Shown: positions 15,071 to 23,867 of the stretch, in pieces
How the letters are laid out: every line of letters begins with the position of its first letter
Numbering within the stretch: position 1 is the first letter of the stretch
NCBI RefSeq assembly: GCF_900110895.1
Contig: NZ_FOIQ01000003.1
Coordinates: 186,001-250,000, forward strand
Source: Prevotella aff. ruminicola Tc2-24
GTDB taxonomy: Bacteria; Bacteroidota; Bacteroidia; Bacteroidales; Bacteroidaceae
DNA length: 64,000 nucleotides
Reading direction: 5' to 3'
Position numbers and translations under genes: made by a program
Notes under the pieces: generated by a model
The model's input: the letters and a program-made list of their open reading frames with translations, nothing else
The model's database searches: none
What the model was told of the DNA's origin: nothing

Positions 15071-17281
15071 ATGACCAAACCCGACAACAGACTGCACGCA
15101 GTCCAACTGTGCTTAGTCGCTATCATGCTTATCGGCCTCATTGCCTGTACGACCGACGATGCCACCAGCCAACAGTCCTCACAGGGCGGAGCTCCCGTCT
15201 ACAGTATCCGTATCCCCGCCACCTTCGGCGAAAACCTGTCAAAGACCCGCGCCGTAAACTACAATAGTGAGACGGGGGCGCTCGACGCCACCTTCACCAC
15301 CGATGATGTTATCTTCGCTACCATCGTCAGCGCAGGCGACAACCAGGCAGCCACGACGATACTGAAGCCCGACAATAATGGCAACAGTGTCAACCTCGTG
15401 CCCTATACAGGTTCCACCGTGTCATTCCATGACAACACGGATCCAGATCTTTCCACCAATCCTACGCTTGTCTCTCTCACGGGCGGCGAAACGATATTCC
15501 TAGAGTATCATAGCACGGCCATCAATGAGTTCTTCGACTACACGGGCCTGTACACAGATCCTTTCGGTGTCACGCAGAACGGCACACTCGCAGGTCTGAG
15601 CCTTTTTGACTATGCCACCGCCACCGTCCAGGTCACGGGCATCACAGGCAATGAGACCGACGGCTACGCCCTCACCACCACAAACGCCTCGTTCAATAAC
15701 CAGCAGTCGATGTTCAAGTTCACTTTCACCGGTCTGCCTTCGGGTGTCGGGGTCAAGAAAGTCGTCATCCACTCCAGCGAGGACAAACTTGTGACAGGAT
15801 ATTCACCGACATTGATGACATTAAGCACGTCTATCAGCATGCCTGCTTCTCCCATCCTCTACGGTGACATCACCATCGACCTCGGCACTGCCGCCTCTGC
15901 CAGCAACAGCACCGTCTACGCAGCCTTGCGGTTCGATCCTTTGGACAACGAGACGGCAACCGACAACATCATCTTCACCATTACGGGCACCGACAACAAG
16001 ACCTACACCACCACGAAGACCTCACCCGCAGGTGGTTTTCAGAACGGCAAGTACTACTCGTCGACCGTTGCTCTGCCCACCTACCGTGTGTACACAGCCC
16101 AAAACGTTTATACCAACGAGCAGATTCCCAGTGATGCAACGAAAGTAACAAGCACTGGTCCTACCAGTTGGGGCACAGGAACCTACGTCGTCAGTGACGA
16201 TGTCACCATTACAAACGGTGTGAACCTCACTGGCGATGTCAAGCTCATCCTGATGGACGGTGCATCACTGACCGTCAAAAGAATCACCAATTCAGATGAG
16301 GGGACTCTGTCTGTTTACGGTCAGAGCGCAGGTACCGGCAAGCTCACGGTTGATAATACCATTCTGAGTGATCCGAATTATAGCGCCATGACCGTAAATG
16401 GTCTGACCGTTCATGGTGGCGAGATAGAAGTGAAGGCAGCAAGAAGCAATGTCAATTATCTGGTTGGGGGGGTGCTTTCTTCTGGTCCGGTCACGGTCTA
16501 TAACGGCAAAGTCACAGCAACCTCCGACAATGGTTGTGGTATCAGAATCACATACAACCATCTGATCGTCTATGATGGCGAGGTGAATATTACATCGAAG
16601 GGGGACGCAATCTTACTCTATAACGACAATAATTTGACTCATACTGACTTAGAGATCAAAGGCGGCTCAGTAACAGCCAAGAGCACCGTTGGCTCTGGAG
16701 TCCATATCAAAAGTGGAAAAGGCGATAAGATCACCATTGATGGCGGATTATTGACAGCTATTGGCGGTGAAGGGAATGGAGGAGCCGATGGATATGGCAT
16801 ATATATAGATCCTTGGAATAAAGCAAACATCCAAATCGAAAGCGGCACTTTAGATGTTACCGGCGGTAATGCGACAACCAGAAGAGACGGAAGACCAGGC
16901 ATTTCCATCTGGGGAGACATTTCCGTTGAAGACGGCACCTTTACGGTTAAAGGCGGTGAAGGCTCTGACGACAGAAATGGCGGTCATGGCATCTACTTCA
17001 AGACCGCAGGACTTCTTACCGTCAATGGCGGCACCGTGGATATTACTGGCAGCAAAGGCGCTAACGGCATCAACGGCTCCGTCAGTTCCAGTATTCAGGC
17101 TTTCAATGGCGGACAATCATCAATTACTGGTGGAGAAGGCTCCAAGGCCTTCAATCGGGCCGTGAAGATAAAAAGCGGTCTGACAGCCTATTGCAGCAGT
17201 TCTACTGATTCTCCGAGCACCCTCATCACAGGTGAAGACCAGAACGTCACCTTATCCTATCGCTATGTCAATATCAAATAA
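15071..17281 (+). CDS. Surface lipoprotein: fimbrillin-like N-terminus with C-terminal beta-helix repeats
   Basis: A 736-residue lipoprotein. The signal sequence ends in a lipobox (LIAC, Cys about 26). Residues from about 40 to 340 have the look of Bacteroidales fimbrillin/Mfa-like domains (IRIPATFGE, then threonine-rich beta strands ending in GGFQNGKYYSSTV). From about residue 360 the chain becomes a run of glycine-rich turns every 20-30 residues (GGEIEV, GGSVTA, GGLLTA, GGTVDI, GGQSSI), typical of a right-handed parallel beta-helix, possibly carbohydrate-binding. It is probably exposed at the cell surface as an adhesin or glycan-binding protein; this is inference. No enzymatic residues were recognised. 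Confidence 0.75.
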   Translation: MTKPDNRLHAVQLCLVAIMLIGLIACTTDDATSQQSSQGGAPVYSIRIPATFGENLSKTRAVNYNSETGALDATFTTDDVIFATIVSAGDNQAATTILKPDNNGNSVNLVPYTGSTVSFHDNTDPDLSTNPTLVSLTGGETIFLEYHSTAINEFFDYTGLYTDPFGVTQNGTLAGLSLFDYATATVQVTGITGNETDGYALTTTNASFNNQQSMFKFTFTGLPSGVGVKKVVIHSSEDKLVTGYSPTLMTLSTSISMPASPILYGDITIDLGTAASASNSTVYAALRFDPLDNETATDNIIFTITGTDNKTYTTTKTSPAGGFQNGKYYSSTVALPTYRVYTAQNVYTNEQIPSDATKVTSTGPTSWGTGTYVVSDDVTITNGVNLTGDVKLILMDGASLTVKRITNSDEGTLSVYGQSAGTGKLTVDNTILSDPNYSAMTVNGLTVHGGEIEVKAARSNVNYLVGGVLSSGPVTVYNGKVTATSDNGCGIRITYNHLIVYDGEVNITSKGDAILLYNDNNLTHTDLEIKGGSVTAKSTVGSGVHIKSGKGDKITIDGGLLTAIGGEGNGGADGYGIYIDPWNKANIQIESGTLDVTGGNATTRRDGRPGISIWGDISVEDGTFTVKGGEGSDDRNGGHGIYFKTAGLLTVNGGTVDITGSKGANGINGSVSSSIQAFNGGQSSITGGEGSKAFNRAVKIKSGLTAYCSSSTDSPSTLITGEDQNVTLSYRYVNIK

Positions 17282-17289
17282 TTAGGCCT

Positions 17290-17326
17290 CTTTGATGACT
17301 GCTCAGATACGGAGCGAGCGTCAAAG
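17290..17326. terminator. Imperfect hairpin between convergent genes
   Basis: Arms 17290-17304 and 17312-17326 pair at 13 of 15 positions, including two G-T pairs, with a 7-base loop. It overlaps the stop of the minus-strand helicase gene and follows the lipoprotein gene. No T-run follows on either strand, so a terminator role is tentative. Confidence 0.35.
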
Positions 17327-18781
17327 GTTGGTCTGGGTGGGGGGCCAGTTGACGAGGTAGAGGGTCTCGGTAGCGCGTGTAAAGGCGGTATAGAGCCAGT
17401 GGATATAGTCGGGCGTAAGCATCTCGTCGGTCATATAGCCCTGATCAAGATAGACGTGGGCCCACTGACCGCCCTGCGCCTTATGGCAGGTGACGGCATA
17501 CGCGTATTTTACCTGAAGAGCATTATAATACCTGTCGCCCTTCAGTTTTTTGATGCGCTCGCTTTTTAAGGAGACATCAGCATAATCCTCCATCACAGCC
17601 TGGTAGAGTTGTTCTTGCTGCTCACGTGTCAAGGCAGGCGTCTCCGACGTGAGAGAATCGAGCACCACAGTAGCCGTCAGTTCATAATCGTCGTAGTCGG
17701 GAAACCGCATCGTCACCTCCGCAAACCGGAAGCCATATTGTTCATGTATATTCCTCACCCGTTGCACTGCAGCGATGTCTCCATTAGCAATAAAAGAGGG
17801 AGCCACCACCTCTGTCCCCTCCCCTGTAGGAGCAGGAGTCGGACTGGTCCAATAGTAGTTGTTCTTCACGACCATCAGCAGATCGCCACGACAGAGCTCC
17901 TCATCACGGTCGAGTACTCTGTTACGAATGCCCTGATTATAGACATTCGCCCACTTATTACTTCGGGTGATCACAATCGTCTCGTCATGCCCAACCTTAC
18001 TATAACTGTCGGCCAGAGAGTCGATCAGTTCATTACCTGGCACCATCCGGATATCAGCGAACCCCTTGAAACGGATACGTGGGAGAACCAGATGACCTTG
18101 GTTTTCCCTGATCTTCGTAGCGTTCCAAAGGATACCCGACGTCTCGCTCTGGCGGAGTACCTGGTTCAGGTCGCACTCATAGACCTTCATGCCATAACCA
18201 CGGAGCACGTCGGCCATCAGCGCCGGACTCTCTGTCTCGCCAACCGGCGGCAACTGCGCCCTGTCACCTACCAGTAGCAGCCGACAGTTCAGTCCGTTAT
18301 AGACGAACCGCATCAAGTCGTCGAGCAGACAACCACTACCAAAGTCTATGGCATGACCGGAATTGGAGGAAGAAAGATGATTGCCATTGGAGATCATAGA
18401 AGCCTCATCGACGATGAACAGAGTGTCGCGGTTCAGATTGACATTCAAGCCAAACGACGACAGACTATCGGCCGTCTTCTCACGATAGATACGGCGATGG
18501 ATGGTGAAGGCTGAATGACCGGCATTCAGTGAGAACACCTTAGCGGCACGCCCCGTCGGTGCCAATAGTACCATCTTCTGTCGCAGCGCCATCATTCCCC
18601 GGACGATGGCACCGGCCAACGTGGTCTTACCCGTACCTGCCGAACCACGGAGGATCATCACCACCTCCTCGGAGCGGTCGGTCATAAAACAGGAGAACAC
18701 ATCCAAGGCATGCTCTTGCTCAGATGTCGGCACGAAACCGAACGACTGTCTGACACGGTATTTCAACTCGTCTGTGATCAT
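17321..18781 (-). CDS. RecD-like superfamily 1 DNA helicase
   Basis: A 486-residue ATPase with the AAA_30 and UvrD_C_2 arrangement of RecD/Dda-type helicases. Visible motifs are Walker A (GSAGTGKTT, residues 46-54), LAPTGRAAKV (motif Ia), IVDEASMIS (motif II, about 124), GDRAQLPPVG (motif III) and the C-terminal TCHKAQGGQW (motif V/VI region). It lacks the RecBCD-interacting regions, so it is a stand-alone helicase, probably 5'-3'. ATG 18781 lies just 8 nt after the -7 box, implying a nearly leaderless mRNA; an earlier ATG at 18835 is upstream of the promoter and is rejected. Confidence 0.9.
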   Translation of the reverse strand: MITDELKYRVRQSFGFVPTSEQEHALDVFSCFMTDRSEEVVMILRGSAGTGKTTLAGAIVRGMMALRQKMVLLAPTGRAAKVFSLNAGHSAFTIHRRIYREKTADSLSSFGLNVNLNRDTLFIVDEASMISNGNHLSSSNSGHAIDFGSGCLLDDLMRFVYNGLNCRLLLVGDRAQLPPVGETESPALMADVLRGYGMKVYECDLNQVLRQSETSGILWNATKIRENQGHLVLPRIRFKGFADIRMVPGNELIDSLADSYSKVGHDETIVITRSNKWANVYNQGIRNRVLDRDEELCRGDLLMVVKNNYYWTSPTPAPTGEGTEVVAPSFIANGDIAAVQRVRNIHEQYGFRFAEVTMRFPDYDDYELTATVVLDSLTSETPALTREQQEQLYQAVMEDYADVSLKSERIKKLKGDRYYNALQVKYAYAVTCHKAQGGQWAHVYLDQGYMTDEMLTPDYIHWLYTAFTRATETLYLVNWPPTQTNL

Positions 18782-18789
18782 ATCAATTG

Positions 18790-18797
18790 CAAAAGTA
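18790..18797 (-). promoter_or_regulatory. -7 box of the RecD-like helicase gene
   Basis: TACTTTTG on the minus strand; only 8 nt separate it from the ATG at 18781. Confidence 0.65.
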
Positions 18798-18853
18798 CAT
18801 AATAAAAAGCAATTTTCGTTCTTCCATTCTTCCATTTTTTCATTTTAAATTAT

Positions 18854-18861
18854 TAATTTTG
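18854..18861 (+). promoter_or_regulatory. -7 box of the small-peptide/DUF3822/rsmD operon
   Basis: TAATTTTG, divergent from the helicase promoter. Only 7 nt separate it from the ATG at 18869, so the message would be almost leaderless. Confidence 0.6.
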
Positions 18862-18868
18862 CACCCAA

Positions 18869-18961
18869 ATGCGGATTACTGACAAAGAGATCAATATCGT
18901 ACTGGCACTGACTGCACTCGGACTACTTGCCATCTGTGTAGCCAGCATTATCCACGGATAG
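18869..18961 (+). CDS. Small single-pass membrane peptide, 30 residues
   Basis: An ATG directly after a promoter box opens a 30-codon frame ended by TAG. The peptide begins MRITDKEINIV, has a hydrophobic middle (LALTALGLLAICVASII) and ends HG, fitting one membrane span with a charged cytoplasmic start. Its stop lies 3 nt before the ATG of the DUF3822 gene, so the two should be translationally coupled. Evidence for reality is the promoter position, the coherent membrane-span composition and the tight spacing; no homologue is recognised. It could also be only a leader that delivers ribosomes to the next gene. Confidence 0.55.
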   Translation: MRITDKEINIVLALTALGLLAICVASIIHG

Positions 18962-18964
18962 AGA

Positions 18965-19762
18965 ATGGACAAGAGAAAGATGACCATACGCATCGGGAGA
19001 AACAGTCTCTCGTTTACCATGCTCGACGCTACGGACACGGAGCGGCCGATCATCTATGAGCCCTATATCGTGAAAGGTGGCATCTCAATGGCCGCGAACC
19101 TACGTGAGGCCTTCAAGACCGCCAGTCTGACTGCCGCAGACATGCGGAGGGTCCAAGTGCTGCTCGACACACCTTCGATGCTGGTACCTATTGAGCAGTT
19201 TGAGGAAGAAGAGAAGGAGGTGCTTTTCAATCACGCCTTCCCCGCCGGGCAGGAGCCAAGGGTTGTGCTGCACAATGTGCTGCCCGACCTGAAAGCCGTC
19301 TGTCTCTTCGCCATCAACAAAGACCTGCGCGGTGTGATCTGCGACCGTTACGATGACGTGCAGTTCATCCATGCCATGGCTCCTGTCTGGCACCATTTGC
19401 ACCAACGGAGTTTCACTGGTCATCGCAACAAACTATACGGCTGTTTTCACGACAGACAGCTTGACGTGTTCTGTTTCCAACAGAACCGATTCAAGTTCTG
19501 CAATAGCTTCGAGGCAAGTCATGCACATGATGCCGTCTATTTTATACTCAACGTCTGGAAACAGCTTCGTCTTGAGGCAGAGCACGACGAGCTGCATATC
19601 GTCGGTGATATTCCCGAACAGGAATGGATGATAGCAGAGTTGAAGAAATACCTGCATAAGACCTACGTGATCAACCCAGCGGCAGACTTCCTTCAGGCAC
19701 CTGCCACAAAGATCAAAGATATGCCTTATGACCTGATGACACTACTCGTCAGAGGAAGATAA
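18965..19762 (+). CDS. DUF3822 family protein
   Basis: A 265-residue cytoplasmic protein of the Bacteroidota-restricted DUF3822 family, which I place by its N-terminal MTIRIGRNSLSF pattern, the central QVLLDTP/VPIEQF region, and its constant position just before rsmD. The fold is thought to be actin/acetate-kinase-like; no active-site residues can be named. Its function is unknown. Conserved linkage to rsmD suggests a role in ribosome assembly or a coupled housekeeping step, which is inference. Confidence 0.75.
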   Translation: MDKRKMTIRIGRNSLSFTMLDATDTERPIIYEPYIVKGGISMAANLREAFKTASLTAADMRRVQVLLDTPSMLVPIEQFEEEEKEVLFNHAFPAGQEPRVVLHNVLPDLKAVCLFAINKDLRGVICDRYDDVQFIHAMAPVWHHLHQRSFTGHRNKLYGCFHDRQLDVFCFQQNRFKFCNSFEASHAHDAVYFILNVWKQLRLEAEHDELHIVGDIPEQEWMIAELKKYLHKTYVINPAADFLQAPATKIKDMPYDLMTLLVRGR

Positions 19763-19763
19763 A

Positions 19764-19769
19764 AGGAGG
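19764..19769 (+). promoter_or_regulatory. Strong Shine-Dalgarno sequence before rsmD
   Basis: AGGAGG, 10 nt before the rsmD ATG. Most genes in this window have no such site, as is usual in Bacteroidota, so this is noteworthy though its effect is unknown. Confidence 0.6.
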
Positions 19770-19779
19770 AAAAGGACAC

Positions 19780-20388
19780 ATGAGAATCATCACAGGGAAA
19801 TATAAAGGCAGACATTTCGACATTCCAAGGAACTTTAAGGCAAGGCCTACGACAGACTTTGCCAAGGAGAACATCTTCAACGTACTGACAGGCTATATCG
19901 ACCTTGAGGGTGCGACTGCCCTTGACCTGTTCTCAGGTACAGGAAGCATCTCTTTAGAACTGCTTTCACGTGGCTGTAGTCATATCATCAGCGTAGAAGC
20001 TGACCGCGACCACCACCGTTTCATCATGGACTGCCTGAGAAAGCTGGATCCAACCCTAAAGGGAGATGACCGCCACGCACAGTCTGCCATCCCTCTTGGA
20101 GAGGTAGGAAGAGTCCTTGTTCCTCTGCGCGGTGATGTCTTTCGTTTCATCAAGTCGTGCAAACAACAGTTCGACTTTATTTTCGCCGATCCGCCTTATG
20201 CATTGAAGGAACTGCCAACGATACCAGGACTGATCTTTGAGAAAGGATTATTGAAAGACGACGGCATCTTCGTGTTTGAGCACGGCAAGGATCAAGATTT
20301 CTCCAATGATCCGCATTTCGTGGAACATCGGAGTTATGGCAGTGTCAATTTCTCGTTGTTCAGAACAAGGGGGAGAGCATCCGAGTAA
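19780..20388 (+). CDS. rsmD: 16S rRNA (guanine(966)-N(2))-methyltransferase
   Basis: A 202-residue SAM-dependent methyltransferase that modifies G966 of 16S rRNA (E. coli numbering) on the small subunit. The opening MRIITGKYKGR and RPTTDFAKENIFN segment are family markers; the SAM site is DLFSGTGSISLE (about residues 49-60) and the catalytic DPPY motif occurs in FIFADPPYAL. Length is normal. It follows DUF3822 by 17 bp and its 3' end overlaps the convergent cls gene by 29 bp. Confidence 0.93.
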   Translation: MRIITGKYKGRHFDIPRNFKARPTTDFAKENIFNVLTGYIDLEGATALDLFSGTGSISLELLSRGCSHIISVEADRDHHRFIMDCLRKLDPTLKGDDRHAQSAIPLGEVGRVLVPLRGDVFRFIKSCKQQFDFIFADPPYALKELPTIPGLIFEKGLLKDDGIFVFEHGKDQDFSNDPHFVEHRSYGSVNFSLFRTRGRASE

Positions 20389-21790
20389 CACTTTCCCATA
20401 GTCTGACGAAGAATCCCCCGTTCATTCGTCCTGGAAGATTGGACAAAAGCACAGAGCGTTCCTCGTCGCGGAGGAAAATCTTCTTCATACGCAGGGCTAT
20501 TCCCTCGTCGTAGAAGAAGATATTCGCCTCGAAGTTATTCTCGAAACTACGGAAATCCAGATTGGTCGATCCACAAGTTGTAATGGCATCATCACAGACC
20601 ATCAGCTTAGAATGAAGGAACCCCTCCTCATACAAGCTCACCTTGATACCGGCCGCCACCACTTCCTTCAGATACGAGCGACTGGCCCACTCCACAAAAC
20701 GGGCATCGCTATATCGTGGACACAGCACCCTCACATCGACACCAGCCAATGCAGCTGTCTTTAACGCAAAAAGGACGGAGTCGTTAGGAAGGAAATAAGG
20801 AGTCTCCAGATACAGATAGCGACGAGCCCCCAGGATGACACGTACAAAGCCCTGCATGATTTCGGGGTAAGGAGTCACCGGCGTACTTGTCACCACCTGT
20901 GCCAGACAATTGTTCACAAGCACACCACGATCTGACGACAGTTGAGGATAGTACTTGCGATCTGAGAGCAGGGTTCTGTCCACGAAGTACCAATCAACGA
21001 GAAAAGCCCGCTGGAGTGCATAGACAGCACCACCCGTCACCTGTATCATCGTGTCGCGCCAAGGTTGGCTACCCGTACCCTTCACATAACGCAAAGCGAT
21101 GTTCATTCCACCGACAAAGCCAATACTACCATCGATAACGATAATCTTACGGTGGTTACGGTAGTTGACCTTACTTGTGAACGAAGGAAACCTAACGGGC
21201 AGGAACGACACGACCTCAATACCCTCCTCGCGCATCCGCTCAAAGAAACGATGTCTGACATTCCAACAGCCCACATCATCGTAAATCAGGCGTACTTCCA
21301 CTCCTTCATGTGCCTTGGCTATCAATGCGTCGGCAACCAGACAGCCCAGAGCATCCTCAGCAAAGATATACATATCGATATGGATATGACTCTTTGCCTT
21401 ATGGATGGCCGCCAATAAGGCCGGGAAGAACTGGTAACCATCGGTATATATCTCCACCTTGTTGTCCTTGAAGGGCAGCGCAAGGTTCTGATTGATGAAC
21501 AGATCAATCAGAGGTCTATGTCTGTCGGGCAGGCGAAGGTTTTGCTGTTCGGCGAATTCCAGCATCGAACGTTTCGTCAACTGACTCATGCTGCGTTCAC
21601 TGATATGCCGTTCCTTCCGGGTGTTGAGACCAAAAAACAGATAGAACACAATACCCACCACAGGAACGAACCAGATGACCAGGACCCATGCCATCGTCTT
21701 GGCTGGTTGTCGATTATCCATGATCACATGGATCACCGCCATAATAGCAATGATCTGATAGATCAAGAATATGACATTTACCCAACTCAT
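20360..21790 (-). CDS. cls: Cardiolipin synthase (phospholipase D family)
   Basis: A 476-residue membrane enzyme that joins two phosphatidylglycerol molecules into cardiolipin. Two N-terminal membrane spans (about 2-20 and 33-53) are followed by two phospholipase D HKD motifs: HRKIIVIDGSIGFVGG in the middle and HSKLMVCDDAITTCGS near the C-terminus. The gene starts one base after the dnaG stop, so the two form an operon. Length matches ClsA-type synthases. Confidence 0.93.
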   Translation of the reverse strand: MSWVNVIFLIYQIIAIMAVIHVIMDNRQPAKTMAWVLVIWFVPVVGIVFYLFFGLNTRKERHISERSMSQLTKRSMLEFAEQQNLRLPDRHRPLIDLFINQNLALPFKDNKVEIYTDGYQFFPALLAAIHKAKSHIHIDMYIFAEDALGCLVADALIAKAHEGVEVRLIYDDVGCWNVRHRFFERMREEGIEVVSFLPVRFPSFTSKVNYRNHRKIIVIDGSIGFVGGMNIALRYVKGTGSQPWRDTMIQVTGGAVYALQRAFLVDWYFVDRTLLSDRKYYPQLSSDRGVLVNNCLAQVVTSTPVTPYPEIMQGFVRVILGARRYLYLETPYFLPNDSVLFALKTAALAGVDVRVLCPRYSDARFVEWASRSYLKEVVAAGIKVSLYEEGFLHSKLMVCDDAITTCGSTNLDFRSFENNFEANIFFYDEGIALRMKKIFLRDEERSVLLSNLPGRMNGGFFVRLWESVTRMLSPLF

Positions 21791-21791
21791 T

Positions 21792-23777
21792 TCATCTCAC
21801 CAAATCATTTCCCAGTTGCTTAGCCAGAGCATCGCGCAATTGCTGCGTATCCCGATATTCCTCCAGGAGAGACTTAGCTCGTTCCATGTCGCTGCCAACA
21901 TTTCTCAACTGGAGCTGAATATCCTTCAACCTTTTCTCTATGATGTCAAGTCGCAAGTCAAGTACCAGATGGAGCACATGCTGTCGCAAGGTTCCCTTCT
22001 GTTCCTTGGGCTGGAACCCTTTACCTAACTGATGACGGTCGATGGCGAGTCGGGCAGCCAGTGAACTGAGTTCAACATCAGGATGCTGCATGAAATAGGT
22101 TTCAGCCTTAAAGTCTGGATCTCCGCTATGTGCCATCGCCTCGTCCAAAATCCGGTTATAACGCTCGTCATGGAATCTCAGACCATCCTGTCCCAGATCA
22201 TAACCGATATATTGGGCTACCGTCAGACTCGTTGTTCCGCCGTCTTCCGTCTCAACATTCTCGAAGATTACCTTCTCGCCGTCACGGATAATGCTTCTCA
22301 CAAGCAGACGTTCCACTTCATGCGTCTGTTCATCGACAGAATGCAGACCGATGAACTCCTGAGAAGTGGAATTTGTTTGGAGAGAATCTACGTTTCCCTG
22401 TTCCTGAGACAAGGATTGTGAGACACCATCAACAGCCCTACCCCGTTCACGCTCCTTCTCTTTCTCCTCGATATCCTTTCGTATATAACCGTTCATCGAG
22501 TTGAGAAGGGTCTGCTCCTTGATACCCATCCGCTGGGAAAGTTCGCTTAGATAGGTGGAGCGTAATATCTGGTCGGGGATGACAGAGATACTCTTCACAA
22601 TACCACCGATTGCCTCAGAGCGTTTCACAGGATCGGACACGTTCTCCACCGTCAGTTGCGTCTTAAACGTGATAAAGTCTGTCTGGTGCGCCTCGATATA
22701 ATCCTTGAACTCCTGCGCCGTATGCTTCCGGGCAAAGGAATCTGGGTCATCGCCGTCAGGTAACAGCAACACCTTGATGTTCATGCCCTCTGCCAATAGC
22801 ATATCGGTACCACGCATGGCTGCATGGATACCAGCCTCATCACCGTCGTACAACAGGGTGATATTCTGTGTAAAGCGTCGGAGCAGTCGAATCTGGTAGT
22901 TCGAGAGAGCAGTTCCGGAGTTGGCCACTACATTCTCAATACCACACTGATGCATGGCAATCACATCAGTATAGCCCTCTACCATATACACACGATCTTC
23001 CTTCGCAATTGCCTTCTTAGCCTGGAACAGTCCATATAGCTCACGTTCCTTATGATAGATCTCAGAATCGGGCGAATTCACATATTTCTGTTGTACACCC
23101 TTCGTACGAGCATCAAGCAGACGACCACCGAACGCCACGACCTTACCACTGACATTCAGCCAAGGGAAGATCACGCGCCCCGCATAACGGTCGACAAGCA
23201 GGTCTCCTTTCATATAACAGAGTCCTGTCTTGATAAGGAACTCCGGTTGATAGCCTGCCTTTTGTGCTGTCAAGGCCAGGGCATCTCGTTTTGTTAGCGC
23301 ATAGCCAAGACTGAATTTCTCGATAATATCATCACGGATACCACGGCTACGGAAATACTGTTTACCAATGGCGATACCATCGGGGTCATTCTTCAGCACA
23401 TCCTGGAAATATCCCATAGCCCACTCGTTGACGATGAACATCGACTCACGGTCACTCTGTTCCTTCTTCTCCTCGTCAGTCAGTTCCTTTTCCTGAATCT
23501 CTATGTTATATTTCTTCGCCAGCCAACGCAAGGCCTCCGGATAAGTGATCTGTTCATGTTTCATGAGGAAGTTTACGGCATTACCGCCTTCGCCACACGC
23601 AAAGCAATGACAGATCTGCTTCGACGGAGAAACCATAAACGACGGGGTCTTGTCGTCGTGAAACGGGCATAGTCCTTTGTAGTTCACACCTGCCTTACGG
23701 AGCGTGACGAACTCACCGACCACATCCACGATGTTGACGGCATCCATAATCTTATCTATCGTCGCCCTGTCTATCAT
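21792..23777 (-). CDS. dnaG: DNA primase
   Basis: A 661-residue primase that lays down RNA primers at the replication fork. Order of domains: zinc ribbon with CPFH and CHCFACGEG ligands (about 36-65), RNA polymerase core, TOPRIM domain with MVEGYTDV and LLYDGDEAG metal-binding motifs (about 265-330), and a C-terminal DnaB-interaction region. The low-complexity linker near residue 440-485 is acidic/basic and variable. ATG 23777 is chosen because the earlier Met lies in the -7 box. Confidence 0.95.
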   Translation of the reverse strand: MIDRATIDKIMDAVNIVDVVGEFVTLRKAGVNYKGLCPFHDDKTPSFMVSPSKQICHCFACGEGGNAVNFLMKHEQITYPEALRWLAKKYNIEIQEKELTDEEKKEQSDRESMFIVNEWAMGYFQDVLKNDPDGIAIGKQYFRSRGIRDDIIEKFSLGYALTKRDALALTAQKAGYQPEFLIKTGLCYMKGDLLVDRYAGRVIFPWLNVSGKVVAFGGRLLDARTKGVQQKYVNSPDSEIYHKERELYGLFQAKKAIAKEDRVYMVEGYTDVIAMHQCGIENVVANSGTALSNYQIRLLRRFTQNITLLYDGDEAGIHAAMRGTDMLLAEGMNIKVLLLPDGDDPDSFARKHTAQEFKDYIEAHQTDFITFKTQLTVENVSDPVKRSEAIGGIVKSISVIPDQILRSTYLSELSQRMGIKEQTLLNSMNGYIRKDIEEKEKERERGRAVDGVSQSLSQEQGNVDSLQTNSTSQEFIGLHSVDEQTHEVERLLVRSIIRDGEKVIFENVETEDGGTTSLTVAQYIGYDLGQDGLRFHDERYNRILDEAMAHSGDPDFKAETYFMQHPDVELSSLAARLAIDRHQLGKGFQPKEQKGTLRQHVLHLVLDLRLDIIEKRLKDIQLQLRNVGSDMERAKSLLEEYRDTQQLRDALAKQLGNDLVR

Positions 23778-23786
23778 ATCTGCCGA

Positions 23787-23794
23787 CAAAGTTA
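23787..23794 (-). promoter_or_regulatory. -7 box of dnaG-cls
   Basis: TAACTTTG on the minus strand, 9 nt before the dnaG ATG, predicting a leader of only a few bases. Confidence 0.65.
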
Positions 23795-23836
23795 CGAATT
23801 TTTCTTAAAGTGCCACTCACTTTAAGGGAAAATATG

Positions 23837-23844
23837 TATCTTTG
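23837..23844 (+). promoter_or_regulatory. -7 box of the tandem esterase gene
   Basis: TATCTTTG, 23 bp before the ATG at 23868. Confidence 0.6.
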
Positions 23845-23867
23845 CAACATAAACATTAAAATAATTA

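Noticed and set aside
17563..17577. Partial match (TTTTAAGGAGACATC) to the arm of the inverted repeat at 10606-10720
   Set aside because: It lies in the coding sequence of the RecD-like helicase, lacks the palindromic half and one A, so it is probably coincidence.
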